A stretch of DNA of 64,000 nucleotides from Planctomycetales bacterium 10988 (GCA_009664345.1 CP043547.1:4306709-4370708); one strand, 5' to 3'; numbered from the stretch's first letter, positions 16,344 to 26,685 are shown. Notes: generated by a model not told the origin, from the sequence alone. A program made the numbers and translations.

Positions 16344-17486
16344 ATGCGACAACGCCAGTCAAAGCACACAACTTTCAAAAACCACTTTTTCCATTCATCA
16401 CGTTGGCTCGTTCTTCTGCTGACGTGCTCGGTCTGTCTTGGATGTTTCGATTCTCGCGAAGAGGCCCGTCTTGCGGTCGAAGCTGGAAAGCAAGAACTTC
16501 CCAACAACCCGCAAAAGGCATTGATTCATTTCAATCGAGCGATCCTTCACGACTCACGGTATGCCGAAGCCTTTGCCGCTCGGGCAGCCGTTTTTCAGCA
16601 ATTACAACAGCCGGAGTTCGCCCTCTCCGATTGGCGGGAGGCCGTTCGCCAGAAACCGGATTCCGCCGAGTACCGCTATGGCTTGGCGTGGCAGTATTCA
16701 TATCTCGATCAACCTCGTGAAGCTGAGCAAGCCCTTCAAGTCGAGACTTTACCAGACGAACTCTCCGCGGAATGGCTTGGATTGCAAGGTCGCATTCAAC
16801 GCCAACTCGGCAGCTTGAAAGATGCCGTAACCTTGCTGAATGCGAGTCTTCAGTATAATAAGGAGCGGGCGGAAACATGGCTCGAACTCGGAAGATGTCA
16901 GCTACTTCAAAGGGATTCTCCGGCAGCGCGAGACTTCTTCACTGAAGCGATTCGCTGGGCCAACACGAAGGAAGAACCTTTACTTTTCGCCGCACATCTC
17001 GCCCTCGCTCAAGTCTTGATGAACGAAAAAAAGTGGGAAGAGGCGGAACGCGAGCTGACACTCGCTCAGAAATTCAATCCGCTCGATGTGGAAATGCTCC
17101 GGCGATGGGCTGAAACGAAGTTCGCCCGAGGGGACTTTGATGCCGCGTTGCAATATTGGCAACAAGTCTTTTCGCTTCGAGCTCCGACCGCGGCGGATTG
17201 GTACGGCCTAGCCGAAGTGCATCGTGGCAAAAGTCAAACCGAGGAAGCCGCCCGGGCCATTCAGCAAGCGATCACGCTCAACCCTGAAGAGGCAAAATAT
17301 TATCTCTTCCGAGGACGGCTCGCCTTGCAACAACAAGCTTGGCAGCAGGCAATTTTGGATTTTTCCCAGGCGATCGAGCTAGGAATGAACTCCGCGGAAG
17401 TTTATTTCGATCGCGGAACCGCCTGGGAAGCCTTGGGAGAAACGGAACAAGCCCAGCAAGATTTCGCTCAAGCGGCCAATCCTTAG
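16344..17486 (+). CDS. TPR-repeat lipoprotein
   Basis: 380 residues. A basic start is followed by a hydrophobic stretch and the lipobox CLGC (residues about 31-34), so the mature protein should be lipid-anchored on the periplasmic side. The rest consists of about eight to nine tetratricopeptide repeats (for example AYAEAF-type helices, AETWLELGRCQLLQ, AEVYFDRGTAWEALGETEQA), which serve as protein-binding scaffolds. It starts 6 bases after the LptC-like gene and is probably cotranscribed. The exact motif copy at 16378-16391 encodes FKNHFFH just before the signal-peptide core. Confidence 0.85.
   Translation: MRQRQSKHTTFKNHFFHSSRWLVLLLTCSVCLGCFDSREEARLAVEAGKQELPNNPQKALIHFNRAILHDSRYAEAFAARAAVFQQLQQPEFALSDWREAVRQKPDSAEYRYGLAWQYSYLDQPREAEQALQVETLPDELSAEWLGLQGRIQRQLGSLKDAVTLLNASLQYNKERAETWLELGRCQLLQRDSPAARDFFTEAIRWANTKEEPLLFAAHLALAQVLMNEKKWEEAERELTLAQKFNPLDVEMLRRWAETKFARGDFDAALQYWQQVFSLRAPTAADWYGLAEVHRGKSQTEEAARAIQQAITLNPEEAKYYLFRGRLALQQQAWQQAILDFSQAIELGMNSAEVYFDRGTAWEALGETEQAQQDFAQAANP
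16378..16391. repeat. A5-CCAC-T5 motif at a lipoprotein gene start
   Basis: AAAAACCACTTTTT, 34 bases after the ATG of the TPR lipoprotein gene, in the part encoding the region before the signal peptide's hydrophobic core. Confidence 0.7.
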
Positions 17487-17720
17487 AAACAGTAAATTCC
17501 CCCACATTTCAAAGAAAACAAGTTCTCCCTTGGCCGGGATTATTTGCCGTCTCTTTCTACTTTTCAAAAAGATGGGTATGCTTGAAAGCTCCGCTTATGT
17601 TATAAATAAGTTAAATTCATATCGAACTTTTGTGTTTTTTTGATGAACGATGGCTTTGCCTTGTTTTGTCAAACCGAAACACCTCGATAAGTCCCCTATA
17701 TTAAGGAGAGGAGTTCTTCC

Positions 17721-19934
17721 TTGGACGCTTCCAAGAGTAATACCCCGCTGCATGTTTCAACTTCGCAAAGCTTTCTTCCTGAACATTTTATCAATCGGGA
17801 ATTGAGTTGGTTGGAGTTCAATGCGCGGGTGTTGGAGGAAGCGAAGGACAGCTCCAATCCGCTGCTGGAACGGGTCAAGTTTTTGGCGATCACCAGCAGC
17901 AATCTAGACGAATTTTTTATGGTCCGTATCGCCGGGTTGCGAGAACAGACCTTCGGTGACGGGGCTCCGCAAGATCATGCCCCCGATGGGATGGGCTGCC
18001 GCGAGCAAATGAGTGAGGTCGCTCGCCGTACGCAAGCTCAAGTTGCTGAGCAATATGCCTGTTGGAATGAGGTTCTCAAGCCTTGTTTGGCGGAAGAGGG
18101 AATTCAAATCCTTCGGCCCGATCAGCTGAATTCTTCCCAGACCGAATGGTTGGAAAGTTATTTCCAAGAGCGAATTTTCCCGGTGCTGACCCCGATGGCG
18201 ATCGATCCGAGCCATCCCAGCCCGCTTTTCCACAACCGCAATTTGTATTTGGCCACGATCCTCGAACGGGAAGCTGGCGGCATCGGCCCGAGAAGACTGT
18301 TTGCCGTGGTGCAATTGCCTTCGGTTTTGCCTCGGCTCATTCAAGTTAAACCGCCCCAGCATCACTTCGTTCTCTTGGAAGAAGTGATCGCCTCGAAATT
18401 ACAGTTGCTTTTTGGCTCTTGCCGGGTTGTTTCTTGGACGACCTTCCGCATCACCCGCGACAGTGACTTGGAGGTGTTGGAGCAAGAAGCGGATGACCTG
18501 TTGCAGCTGATTGAAGATCGCCTGAAAGCCCGACGCCGGGGAGATGCGGTGCGGCTGGAGGTCAACGCCGGGGCAAGTGATGAAATTGTCCGGCAGATTG
18601 TGGAAAGCGAAGGACTTCACGATGATTCGAAATATCAAGAAGTGTATCGCGTGCCGGGCATGGTCGATCTGACGGCCCTTTGGCAAGTGGTGAAACTACC
18701 GGGCTTCCACCATCTCCGCGAAGTCCCTTTCAGCCCGCGATCGCTCCGCGAGATGACCAATCGGGCCAGCGGCAATCTTTTCGATATTATGCGGAAGCGG
18801 GATTTGTTGCTGCATCACCCGTTTGATTCCTTCGATCCGGTGGTGGAGTTTATCCAGCGAGCGGCCGATGACCCGCAAGTTCTCGCCATCAAGCAAACCC
18901 TTTATCGCACGGGCGGGGCCGATTCGCCGATCGTGCGTGCGTTGATCGAAGCTGCCGAAAATGGCAAACACGTCACCGCTTTGGTCGAACTAAAAGCCCG
19001 CTTTGATGAAGAAACCAACGTCGGCTGGGCCCGCGAAATGGAACGGGCCGGCGTGCATGTGATCTTTGGATTCTTGGACCTGAAAACCCACTGCAAAGTC
19101 GCCTTGGTGGTGCGGAAAGAGAAGGAAGGTCTGCGGCGGTATGTGCATTTAAGCACGGGAAATTACAACCCGATCACCGCCCGACTTTATACGGATATGG
19201 GGCTTTTCACTTCCGATCCGAAGTTCGGCGAAGACGCCAGTGCCCTCTTTAATCTCTTGACCGGCTACTCGGATGGGCATCCTTGGCAGCGGCTGACGCC
19301 AGCTCCGATGAATCTTCATCAGCAGACCATTGACTTGATTGAAGAACAGACCAGCCGGGCACAACGGGGCAAAACGGCTTGGATTTTTGCCAAGATCAAT
19401 TCCTTGGTGGATCATAAAGTGATCGAGGCCCTGTATCGAGCCAGTCAAGCCGGGGTAAAAATCGACTTGGTAATCCGCGGCGTTTGCTGCTTGCGACCAG
19501 GGCTGCCGGGCATTTCGGACAATATTCATGTTCGTAGCGTGGTCGATCGCTATTTGGAACATACGCGATTTTTCATTTTCGGACCGGAGGCGGAGGCCAA
19601 AATCTTCCTTTCCAGCGCGGACTGGATGCCTCGTAACTTTTTCCGACGTGTGGAAGTGATGTTCCCGATTCTCGATCCTGACATCAAACAACGTATTCTT
19701 CAACAGATTGTGCCAATTTATATGCGGGACAATGTGAAGGCCCGCTTGCTGGAATCCGACGGCACCCACTGCCGGGCGACCTGCCAAGAAGAGGAAACGC
19801 CCCATCGTTCGCAAAAAGAATTGATGGAAATGGTCCAACCGATCGCGGAGGAAGAAGCCCCGGAGCCTGAACGGCGTGCCGCCCGCGCCATCCTCTTCGC
19901 CCAACGCAAACAACGCCGCAACGCCAGCGCTTAG
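17721..19934 (+). CDS. ppk1: Polyphosphate kinase 1
   Basis: 737 residues from a TTG start at 17721, chosen because AAGGAGAGGAG lies 7 bases upstream; the usual N-terminus FINRELSWLEFNARVLEEA follows at the expected place. NLDEFFMVRIAGL belongs to the N domain. KTHCKVALVVRKE and YVHLSTGNYN are the conserved histidine motifs of the PLD-like catalytic half, with the His of the first the likely phospho-acceptor. The enzyme makes polyphosphate from ATP reversibly. The C-terminal ~40 residues are polar and Arg-rich and look variable. AT-rich DNA at 17590-17700 probably holds its promoter. Confidence 0.95.
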   Translation: MDASKSNTPLHVSTSQSFLPEHFINRELSWLEFNARVLEEAKDSSNPLLERVKFLAITSSNLDEFFMVRIAGLREQTFGDGAPQDHAPDGMGCREQMSEVARRTQAQVAEQYACWNEVLKPCLAEEGIQILRPDQLNSSQTEWLESYFQERIFPVLTPMAIDPSHPSPLFHNRNLYLATILEREAGGIGPRRLFAVVQLPSVLPRLIQVKPPQHHFVLLEEVIASKLQLLFGSCRVVSWTTFRITRDSDLEVLEQEADDLLQLIEDRLKARRRGDAVRLEVNAGASDEIVRQIVESEGLHDDSKYQEVYRVPGMVDLTALWQVVKLPGFHHLREVPFSPRSLREMTNRASGNLFDIMRKRDLLLHHPFDSFDPVVEFIQRAADDPQVLAIKQTLYRTGGADSPIVRALIEAAENGKHVTALVELKARFDEETNVGWAREMERAGVHVIFGFLDLKTHCKVALVVRKEKEGLRRYVHLSTGNYNPITARLYTDMGLFTSDPKFGEDASALFNLLTGYSDGHPWQRLTPAPMNLHQQTIDLIEEQTSRAQRGKTAWIFAKINSLVDHKVIEALYRASQAGVKIDLVIRGVCCLRPGLPGISDNIHVRSVVDRYLEHTRFFIFGPEAEAKIFLSSADWMPRNFFRRVEVMFPILDPDIKQRILQQIVPIYMRDNVKARLLESDGTHCRATCQEEETPHRSQKELMEMVQPIAEEEAPEPERRAARAILFAQRKQRRNASA

Positions 19935-20100
19935 GCCGGTCAGTTTGGCGACGAAGTGTCTACTATCTCAGTTTGCTACGTCGAATTGCATGAATCCGAT
20001 GTTCATCCTTCGCCATCCTTCAAAGCACGATAAACACGGGCTATTACCGTTGATCGCCGATACGGTCGAAGGCCGGGCCAATTTGGGCAAAGCTTGTTTA

Positions 20101-20340
20101 CTAAATGCCAAAGTGACTCAAAGTGCCGGTCGGGCGCTGAGAGAATAAGCGAAATGCGATAACGAAAGACCGATCGCAAGACCCATACTTGGGTGGATCA
20201 ACATGCGCTGCTTCCGGCATTTCATCACTCCAGACCAAAGCATCCGACATGATCTCGTAATCAAAGCTCAAATCCGACCGATAGGATAGACCGTTGAGAA
20301 CCGGGGCGATGGTCGCCAACGCTTGTTCTTCCTCATTCAT
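20101..20340 (-). CDS. Small hypothetical protein
   Basis: 79 residues starting at MNEEEQALATIAPVL, with ATG at 20340 and GGAAGGAAG on the coding strand about 9 bases upstream. The amino-acid make-up is balanced and the coding strand carries GC-rich third positions like its neighbours. No family is recognised. It converges on ppk1 and is divergent from the hybrid kinase gene. Confidence 0.5.
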   Translation of the reverse strand: MNEEEQALATIAPVLNGLSYRSDLSFDYEIMSDALVWSDEMPEAAHVDPPKYGSCDRSFVIAFRLFSQRPTGTLSHFGI

Positions 20341-20598
20341 CCAAAAACTTCCTTCCCGCCAAAAACCACAACGCTGCCTTTTTCTTGATCTTATCGCGGC
20401 TGCCAACCGTTGTAGTGATGCAACGAAACAATTCTTTTCCATCATTTCTGTGTCTAATGACTTCTAGCGGGAATCTCGTTACATTGACAGAACGGGGAAA
20501 TCGTAGGTTCTTGCGTCTGTCCACTTCCTCAACTACTGAATATCCAGGGAGTTGCGTAGGCGTCCCCTTTACTTTTGGGTTGGAACGGAGCATAGCAG

Positions 20599-23500
20599 AT
20601 GCGATTTGGGATCGGGGCCAAAGTCGGCATTTTCACTCTCTGGCTATTGGCGATTGTGCTGATTGCCTCCCTTCTTTTGTATGTGGAATCGCGGAAGGTC
20701 TTAGTCGAGCACGAGATGGTCGACCTGAAAGATGAGACCTTGCTGAAGGGGCGGGAATTCGTTGAGCAAATCTTGCGGCTGCGGGAAGATGCGTTATTGC
20801 TGGCGGATATTAACGAAATGGACGACCTGCTTGCCAGGGCTTCGGAAGTAGACGCCGATGACCCTCGCCTTCGTGCCTTGCGGCGGGAGATCGTCAACGA
20901 ACTGAAGCTCCTTTTGCAAGATCGCAACGATCCCGTTTCACAGAATAAGGAGGAAGCATTTGTCTATCCTTCCAAAGAAGATTCGCAAATTGCCAAAGCC
21001 GAATATCTCAGCGTTCGGCTGATTGATCATCGAGCTGGGCGGGAAATTCTTCGTGTCCGCTGGGACTCTCAATCCAAGCTTTTGGAAGATGTTCCCGCCG
21101 ACGAACTCGCGAAAAATGACGATACGGCCCCGTTTCCCGGTTGGGATGAATTGATTGATCATCAGATCTATGTCTCCGCGGTAGAGGGTGAACCAACGGT
21201 CCAATGGGAAAAAGAGCAACAGGGCCGTGAGGTGCATTTGGTGCATATCGGCGTTCCGATCTTTGGAGCCTCCAGCTCGACGGAAACGCCCCTTGCGGAA
21301 GAAAATGGTCAAGAAGAAACGACCGAACCGGCTGATCCCGAGGAAGAGCCTTGGGGCCTGTTGATGATCACCGCCGATCTGGGCCCGGCCTTGCAATGGA
21401 TCGCCCGAGCGCCGCGGCACTTCGTTTATGTTTCGAATGAAGCAGGTCGCTTACTGTTCACCGCGGATGCCTCGCAACGCTTTATGAACGAGTCCGCCCA
21501 AGACACCCCGGCACCTGAATACATCTGGCAAGTCCCGGAATTGGCGGACCTCGGCTTGAAGAAATATTTTGAGCCAGACACCGAGGATGCTCGGCGAAAG
21601 CGGCCTCCCTCCCACGGGATCACGTATAAGTCAGAGAACGAATTGTTTAGCCTCCGATCGGATGAAACAAAGATTGCGACCAATCCAGAGGAATATCTCT
21701 TCAAAGTTCCTCTCACAAATTGGAGTGAATTAGACACGACGCAGGGGAAAATCAAAAATATTCAAACGCGGCGTGCCCTGCGAGAGCGGCTCCGCGAGAT
21801 GATGGAGGAATATCCTCAGATTCGTACTTCGCGCGAGATTCGCCCCGATATGAGCCACGCCTACATGCGGGGGCCGGACTTGGAATTGCTTGCCTCGTTG
21901 CAAAAGGAATTGGCCGAGAACCCGAGCTTCCGCGAACTCTTTGCCGGGGATTGGCGAAGGATTGATTGTAAGACCTTGGCCGTTCACTTCGTTCAGCTTC
22001 CCTATGAACCGGACGGCGATCATTTTTTTGGCCTCGCCATCGGAGCCAGTTACGAAGAACTGGAGTCGGATATCCAGTCGACCCTCTACCCGGTGATTCA
22101 ATACGCAGGCATGGTTTTGGGCTTGGCGACGTTCGTCGTCCTGCTCTATGCCCTGCGACTGACCAACCGACTCCGTGAGATCACCGAAGCCACACAGGGC
22201 TTTGCGGAAGGCAAGGAAACCCGCAAGCTGCCGGTCCGCGCACGCGATGAAATCGGACGGCTGGCACGCTCTTTCGAACATATGGTCGGGCAAGTCCGCC
22301 TGCGAAGTCAGGCACTCGCGGAAAATGAAATGCGGTTACGTTCCATCCTCGATACCGCCGCGGAAGGGATCATTACGATCAGCTCCGATGGGAATCTAGA
22401 ATCAGCCAATCCGGCAGCCGAGCGAATTTTCGGAGTTCCCCGGGGAGAGCTGACGAAATACAAAATCAGCCAGTTGATGATTCTTTCTCAAGCCATTCCT
22501 GCCGAAGAAGAAACGGAACTTGCCAACCTCGCTGAAGTGGAGTCGGGCGGCTCTTCGGAGATTCGTGGGGCGATGACGGGGACGCAAAGACTTCAACTTG
22601 GCCTGATGGACCTCGTGGGGCGAACCCATGAACTTGTCGGAAAACGGCCCAGCGGCGAAGAGTTCCCGATGGAGCTTTCCGTCAGTATCGTGCAGATCGG
22701 CAGCCGTCAACTTCTCACCGCCATCGTGCGTGACGTGACACAGCGGAAACTTCAAGAAGAACGAATCAACCAACTCAACGCTGACCTCGAACGCCGCGTG
22801 AAGGAGCGAACCGCCGAACTTCGCAAAGCCAATGGTGAATTGGTCCTCGCCCGCGATGCCGCCTTGGAAGCGAGTCGGGCCAAAGATATTTTCCTGACGA
22901 ACATGAGCCACGAACTGCGAACGCCGCTTTCCTCGATCATCGGCTTTAGCGAAATGCTGCAAGAAGAGGCCGAGGAACTCGACCAAGAAGACTTCGTCCC
23001 CGATCTGAAAAACATCCACTCCGCCGGCAAGCACCTGCTCGCGTTAATCAACGACATTCTCGATTGGGCCAAGATTGAAGCAGGCCGCATGAGCCTGCAA
23101 CCGACGGAATTCGAGATCGCCCCCATGGTGCAACTGCTTGTCGAGATGGTGAATCCCCTCGTCAAAAAGAACAACAATCGCCTGGAAATCGATTGTCCCG
23201 CGGACATCGGCTCGATGATTTCCGACCAGACCCGCGTCAATCAAGTCCTCCTCAATCTGTTGAGCAATGCCAGCAAATTCACCGAAGACGGGGTGATTCG
23301 CTTGGGGATCAGTCGCGAAGTACGTCCGGTCGAGGTTCTCGAAGATTCGCACGGTTCAACCTCGACGATGATGCGAAAAGAAATTATCTTCACCGTTTCG
23401 GACACCGGCAACGGCATGAGTCTGGAACAACAAAAACAGCTCTTCCAGCGATTTTCCTTGATGAGTAATCGCAAGCATGGCGGGGCCGGCCTCGGCCTGG

Positions 23501-24495
23501 CGATCAGCCGCCGACTAAGTCAGATGATGGGTGGGGATATTTCCGTCAGTAGTGAATTGGGCAAAGGTTCCTCCTTCACGGTCCGGATTCCCGTTAAGCC
23601 GAACGCAGCCGAAGACAAAAGGAATAAACCGAAGGAAGCGAGCCAAATCGCCACCCGCAAGCCTGCCGCTCCCGTCAAGCAACTTTCCGATTTGGGCTTG
23701 AAGCCGGAAGAGGCAACGGTCCTCGTTATCGATGATGACCCGGCGGTTCGCGAATTGATGCAACGCTTTCTTTCAAAAACCGGTTTTCACATTCTCGTCG
23801 CTTCGAGCGGGGAAGAAGGTCTGCGATTGGCCAAACATCACCACCCGCAAGTCATCACCCTCGACGCGGTCATGCCGGGAATTGATGGCTGGGGGGTACT
23901 CGCTGCCCTTAAAGCCGATGAAGAAACCTCCGACATTCCTATTATTATGGTCACGATGGTCGATGATAAAACCCGCGGCTTCGCCCTCGGGGCGGTCGAT
24001 TTTGTCGGCAAGCCCATCGATTGGAAACGCCTGGAAGACCTCCTCAAACGGCATGCGGAAACACGCTCGCTCAGCCCCGAGGAATCGACCGTCCTGGTTG
24101 TCGAAGATGATGCCAACAGTCGCGAAGTGATCACACGCCGGCTTTCCAAGGCTGGTTGGCAGGTCGTTCAGGCGGCCAATGGGCGTCAAGGTCTGGCCGC
24201 TTTGGAACAAGTCAAACCTTCGCTGGTCTTGCTCGATTTGATCATGCCGGAACTCGATGGGTTTGAATTTGTCGAGCGACTGCGAACCCAGCCCGAGCTG
24301 GCCGCTGTCCCCATTGTGGTGGTGACCTCGATGGACTTGACCAAAGAAGAACGCGAGCGGCTCAATGGTTCGGTCGAACAGATTTTGCAGAAAGGAGCCT
24401 ATCACCGCGATGACCTTTTGCAAGAAATCGACCGCCGCGTGCGAGAATATTTAGGACAAACCGAATCGACGGACGCCCCTCCCACCGACGCATAA
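20599..24495 (+). CDS. Hybrid sensor histidine kinase with two receiver domains
   Basis: 1298 residues. Transmembrane helix about 10-30, a very long periplasmic sensor region (about 35-490) of unrecognised type, second helix about 495-517, HAMP about 517-570, PAS about 580-700, then a coiled-coil linker. HisKA follows with MSHELRTPLSS (phospho-accepting His near 771) and the ATPase domain with NQVLLNLLSNASKF, DTGNGMS and GGAGLGLAIS. Two receivers follow: VLVIDDDPAV with TLDAVMPGIDGW (about 1040-1155) and VLVVEDDANS with LLDLIMPELDGF (about 1163-1280). It probably passes phosphate inside the protein and on to the small receiver encoded next. Confidence 0.93.
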   Translation: MRFGIGAKVGIFTLWLLAIVLIASLLLYVESRKVLVEHEMVDLKDETLLKGREFVEQILRLREDALLLADINEMDDLLARASEVDADDPRLRALRREIVNELKLLLQDRNDPVSQNKEEAFVYPSKEDSQIAKAEYLSVRLIDHRAGREILRVRWDSQSKLLEDVPADELAKNDDTAPFPGWDELIDHQIYVSAVEGEPTVQWEKEQQGREVHLVHIGVPIFGASSSTETPLAEENGQEETTEPADPEEEPWGLLMITADLGPALQWIARAPRHFVYVSNEAGRLLFTADASQRFMNESAQDTPAPEYIWQVPELADLGLKKYFEPDTEDARRKRPPSHGITYKSENELFSLRSDETKIATNPEEYLFKVPLTNWSELDTTQGKIKNIQTRRALRERLREMMEEYPQIRTSREIRPDMSHAYMRGPDLELLASLQKELAENPSFRELFAGDWRRIDCKTLAVHFVQLPYEPDGDHFFGLAIGASYEELESDIQSTLYPVIQYAGMVLGLATFVVLLYALRLTNRLREITEATQGFAEGKETRKLPVRARDEIGRLARSFEHMVGQVRLRSQALAENEMRLRSILDTAAEGIITISSDGNLESANPAAERIFGVPRGELTKYKISQLMILSQAIPAEEETELANLAEVESGGSSEIRGAMTGTQRLQLGLMDLVGRTHELVGKRPSGEEFPMELSVSIVQIGSRQLLTAIVRDVTQRKLQEERINQLNADLERRVKERTAELRKANGELVLARDAALEASRAKDIFLTNMSHELRTPLSSIIGFSEMLQEEAEELDQEDFVPDLKNIHSAGKHLLALINDILDWAKIEAGRMSLQPTEFEIAPMVQLLVEMVNPLVKKNNNRLEIDCPADIGSMISDQTRVNQVLLNLLSNASKFTEDGVIRLGISREVRPVEVLEDSHGSTSTMMRKEIIFTVSDTGNGMSLEQQKQLFQRFSLMSNRKHGGAGLGLAISRRLSQMMGGDISVSSELGKGSSFTVRIPVKPNAAEDKRNKPKEASQIATRKPAAPVKQLSDLGLKPEEATVLVIDDDPAVRELMQRFLSKTGFHILVASSGEEGLRLAKHHHPQVITLDAVMPGIDGWGVLAALKADEETSDIPIIMVTMVDDKTRGFALGAVDFVGKPIDWKRLEDLLKRHAETRSLSPEESTVLVVEDDANSREVITRRLSKAGWQVVQAANGRQGLAALEQVKPSLVLLDLIMPELDGFEFVERLRTQPELAAVPIVVVTSMDLTKEERERLNGSVEQILQKGAYHRDDLLQEIDRRVREYLGQTESTDAPPTDA

Positions 24496-24555
24496 TCGCA
24501 TTTTTTTCAGACAGAAACGCTTTCTCTGCTCCCCTTCAGGAAAGGACCCAATCAG

Positions 24556-24942
24556 GTGGCGAAGGTTCTCATTGTAGAAGATAATGAAATGAATCTAAAT
24601 CTAATAACTCGGCGGCTGACCAAGCGGGGGTTTGAAATTCATGCCGCCATGACCGAGCAAGAAGCCCTCGATCAGGCCAAGACCGTGAAACCTGATTTGA
24701 TCTTGATGGACTTGCGGCTTGAGGAGAAAGGCGGACTGAAAGATGGCCGCGACGTCACTCGAAAAATCAAGGCCGATCCAGAAACGCAAGCTATCCCCGT
24801 CATTGCACTGACGGCGGAAGCCACCGCCACCGAACGCGAAACCGCTCTCGAAGCAGGTTGCGATGATTATCATAGCAAGCCGATCGATCTTTCCCGGCTG
24901 CTGGAGCAAATGAATGCCTTGCTCCCGGGCGAATCGTCTTAG
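24556..24942 (+). CDS. Single-domain response regulator
   Basis: 128 residues from GTG 24556, preceded by AGGAAAGGA. Contains only a receiver domain: acidic pocket VEDNEMN, phospho-acceptor Asp in LILMDLRLEE, Thr/Ser switch in ALTAEAT and Lys in YHSKPID. Without an output domain it acts as a shuttle or allosteric partner, like DivK or CheY proteins. It sits between a hybrid kinase and a HisKA/receiver/cyclase protein, so it may relay between them. Confidence 0.93.
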   Translation: MAKVLIVEDNEMNLNLITRRLTKRGFEIHAAMTEQEALDQAKTVKPDLILMDLRLEEKGGLKDGRDVTRKIKADPETQAIPVIALTAEATATERETALEAGCDDYHSKPIDLSRLLEQMNALLPGESS

Positions 24943-24959
24943 CCTTGAATAATCTTCCT

Positions 24960-24972
24960 AAAACTACTTTTT
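24960..24972. repeat. A4-CTAC-T5 motif between response-regulator and cyclase genes
   Basis: AAAACTACTTTTT, 17 bases after the receiver gene stop and 39 bases before the next ATG. It is one base short of the exact form. Confidence 0.6.
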
Positions 24973-25011
24973 GCTTTTGTCCATAGCCACTTGAAAGGAT
25001 GCACTTCCCTG

Positions 25012-26685
25012 ATGGACCCCCGTTCACCCTTTTCTTCCCCTTCTCCGGAAGAACCATCGACCTCGCCACCGGCCTCTCCGGCGAACTCGGGTGATACTGC
25101 GTCCACACCATCGGCAAGTGCTCCTTCGCAAGAAAACCACCTTGCTCGGCAGGCCCTCATCGCTCATCTGCGACACGAGTTGACCACGCCGATCAACGCG
25201 ATCATCGAGTATAGTGAGATTCTCTTGCAAGATGCCAAATCGCAAGAAGCCGCGGAGTTCATCGAGGATTTGGAACGGGTGCATCAAGCTGGGGAAAACC
25301 TCAACCAGCTCGTGCGGCAAATTTTGCAACGGTCCGAATCGGAAGAATATCCCCTCGACGAATCCGTTCGTCGCACCCTCAAGCATGACTTGCGAACGCC
25401 GCTCAATCATATTCTCGGCTATAGCGAAATGTTGATCGAAGATGCCGAGGAAAACGGCTGGGAAGAGTGGCTGGGTGATCTTCAGCGAATCCACGAATCC
25501 GGCCGGCAGATGCTCAATCGCCTTGATGAGATTCTCAACTTCGGCTCCGCGGAACCCCAGAAAAGTCCCAAGTCCAGCGACCCCGACTTGGCCGAATCTC
25601 TCCTTTCCTTGGATTTTGCGGAGGAATTCAAACAACCACTGCCGCAGGGCGAAGCGGGGAAAATTCTCATCGTTGATGATAACCCCACGAATCGCGACTT
25701 GGCTCAACGCCGTTTGGAAAGCCAGGGGCATTCGGTCAGCGTGGCGGAGAACGGGCAAACCGCTCTGGAAATCCTTCGCATTCAGCCTTTCGACGTCGTC
25801 TTGCTCGATGTGATGATGCCGATTCTCAACGGCTTCGAAGTCCTGCGGCAGATGAAAGCGGACGAGAATCTGCGACATATCCCGGTGATCATGATCTCCG
25901 CCTTCGACGAAATGGACAGTGTCGTTCAATGTATTTTAATGGGTGCCGAGGACTACCTCACGAAGCCTTTCAATCCTACCTTGCTAAAAGCGAGGATCGA
26001 TGCCAGCCTGGAAAAGAAGCGACTCCGCGATCGGGAGCAGCTTTATCTCCAGCAAATTGAATGGGAACGGAAGCGTTCGAACGAACTGCTCAAGGTGATT
26101 CTGCCGGATGAAATTGTCGAAGAACTCAAGGCCCGCGACGCGGTGCAACCTCGTCGGCTAGAGCAAGTCGCGGTCCTCTTCGCGGATATCGTCGGCTTCA
26201 CGAACTACTGCGACAAACATCCCCCCGAGCAGGTCGTTGCCGACTTACAGCAGTTGATCGTCCTTTGGGAAGAGATCGCTCTCGAACATGAAGTGGAAAA
26301 AATCAAAACCATCGGCGATGCCTTCATGGCCGCCTGCGGTCTTCTCAAACCGATGGAAAACCCCGTAGAAAACTGTGTTCGCTGCGGTCAAGATATGATT
26401 CGTGCCGCTCGTTCCCTGCCAACGGCCTGGCGAGTTCGCGTGGGGATTCATTGTGGGCCGGTCGTCGCTGGAGTCCTCGGACGTAAAAAGTACCTTTATG
26501 ATCTATGGGGAGACACCGTCAACACCGCTTCCCGAATGGAAAGCCACGGCTCCCCCGGAGCGGTCACTCTCAGCGGGGAGGCCTTTGCCTCGATCTCCTC
26601 TTTTGCCGAAGGCGTCTCCATCGGCAGTGTGCGGGTCAAAGGGAAAGGCGACATGCAGCTAGTGCGATTCAAGAAGTTTCTCTAA
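25012..26685 (+). CDS. HisKA-HisKA-receiver-adenylate cyclase fusion
   Basis: 557 residues; ATG 25012 has AAAGGA upstream. Two HisKA-like helical hairpins are seen (RHELTTPINAI near residue 52 and KHDLRTPLNHI near 123), each with a candidate His, but no ATPase domain. A receiver follows (ILIVDDNPTN, LLDVMMPILNGF, about 217-330), then a class III nucleotide cyclase (about 386-555). The cyclase has both metal aspartates (FADIVGF, IGDAFMA), the adenine-selecting Lys (EKIKTIGD) and Asp (LYDLWGD), and the Asn-Arg pair (NTASRME), so cAMP is the predicted product. The HisKA parts probably accept or return phosphate from a partner kinase to control the cyclase. Confidence 0.9.
   Translation: MDPRSPFSSPSPEEPSTSPPASPANSGDTASTPSASAPSQENHLARQALIAHLRHELTTPINAIIEYSEILLQDAKSQEAAEFIEDLERVHQAGENLNQLVRQILQRSESEEYPLDESVRRTLKHDLRTPLNHILGYSEMLIEDAEENGWEEWLGDLQRIHESGRQMLNRLDEILNFGSAEPQKSPKSSDPDLAESLLSLDFAEEFKQPLPQGEAGKILIVDDNPTNRDLAQRRLESQGHSVSVAENGQTALEILRIQPFDVVLLDVMMPILNGFEVLRQMKADENLRHIPVIMISAFDEMDSVVQCILMGAEDYLTKPFNPTLLKARIDASLEKKRLRDREQLYLQQIEWERKRSNELLKVILPDEIVEELKARDAVQPRRLEQVAVLFADIVGFTNYCDKHPPEQVVADLQQLIVLWEEIALEHEVEKIKTIGDAFMAACGLLKPMENPVENCVRCGQDMIRAARSLPTAWRVRVGIHCGPVVAGVLGRKKYLYDLWGDTVNTASRMESHGSPGAVTLSGEAFASISSFAEGVSIGSVRVKGKGDMQLVRFKKFL

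Noticed and set aside
19876-20148. 90-codon plus-strand frame after ppk1
   Set aside because: It begins inside ppk1 in another frame and has no ribosome-binding site.
23775-23787. AAAAACCGGTTTT in the hybrid kinase as a motif copy
   Set aside because: The centre CCGG is unlike the NNAC class and the codons (SKTGF) are typical of receiver domains, so chance is likely.
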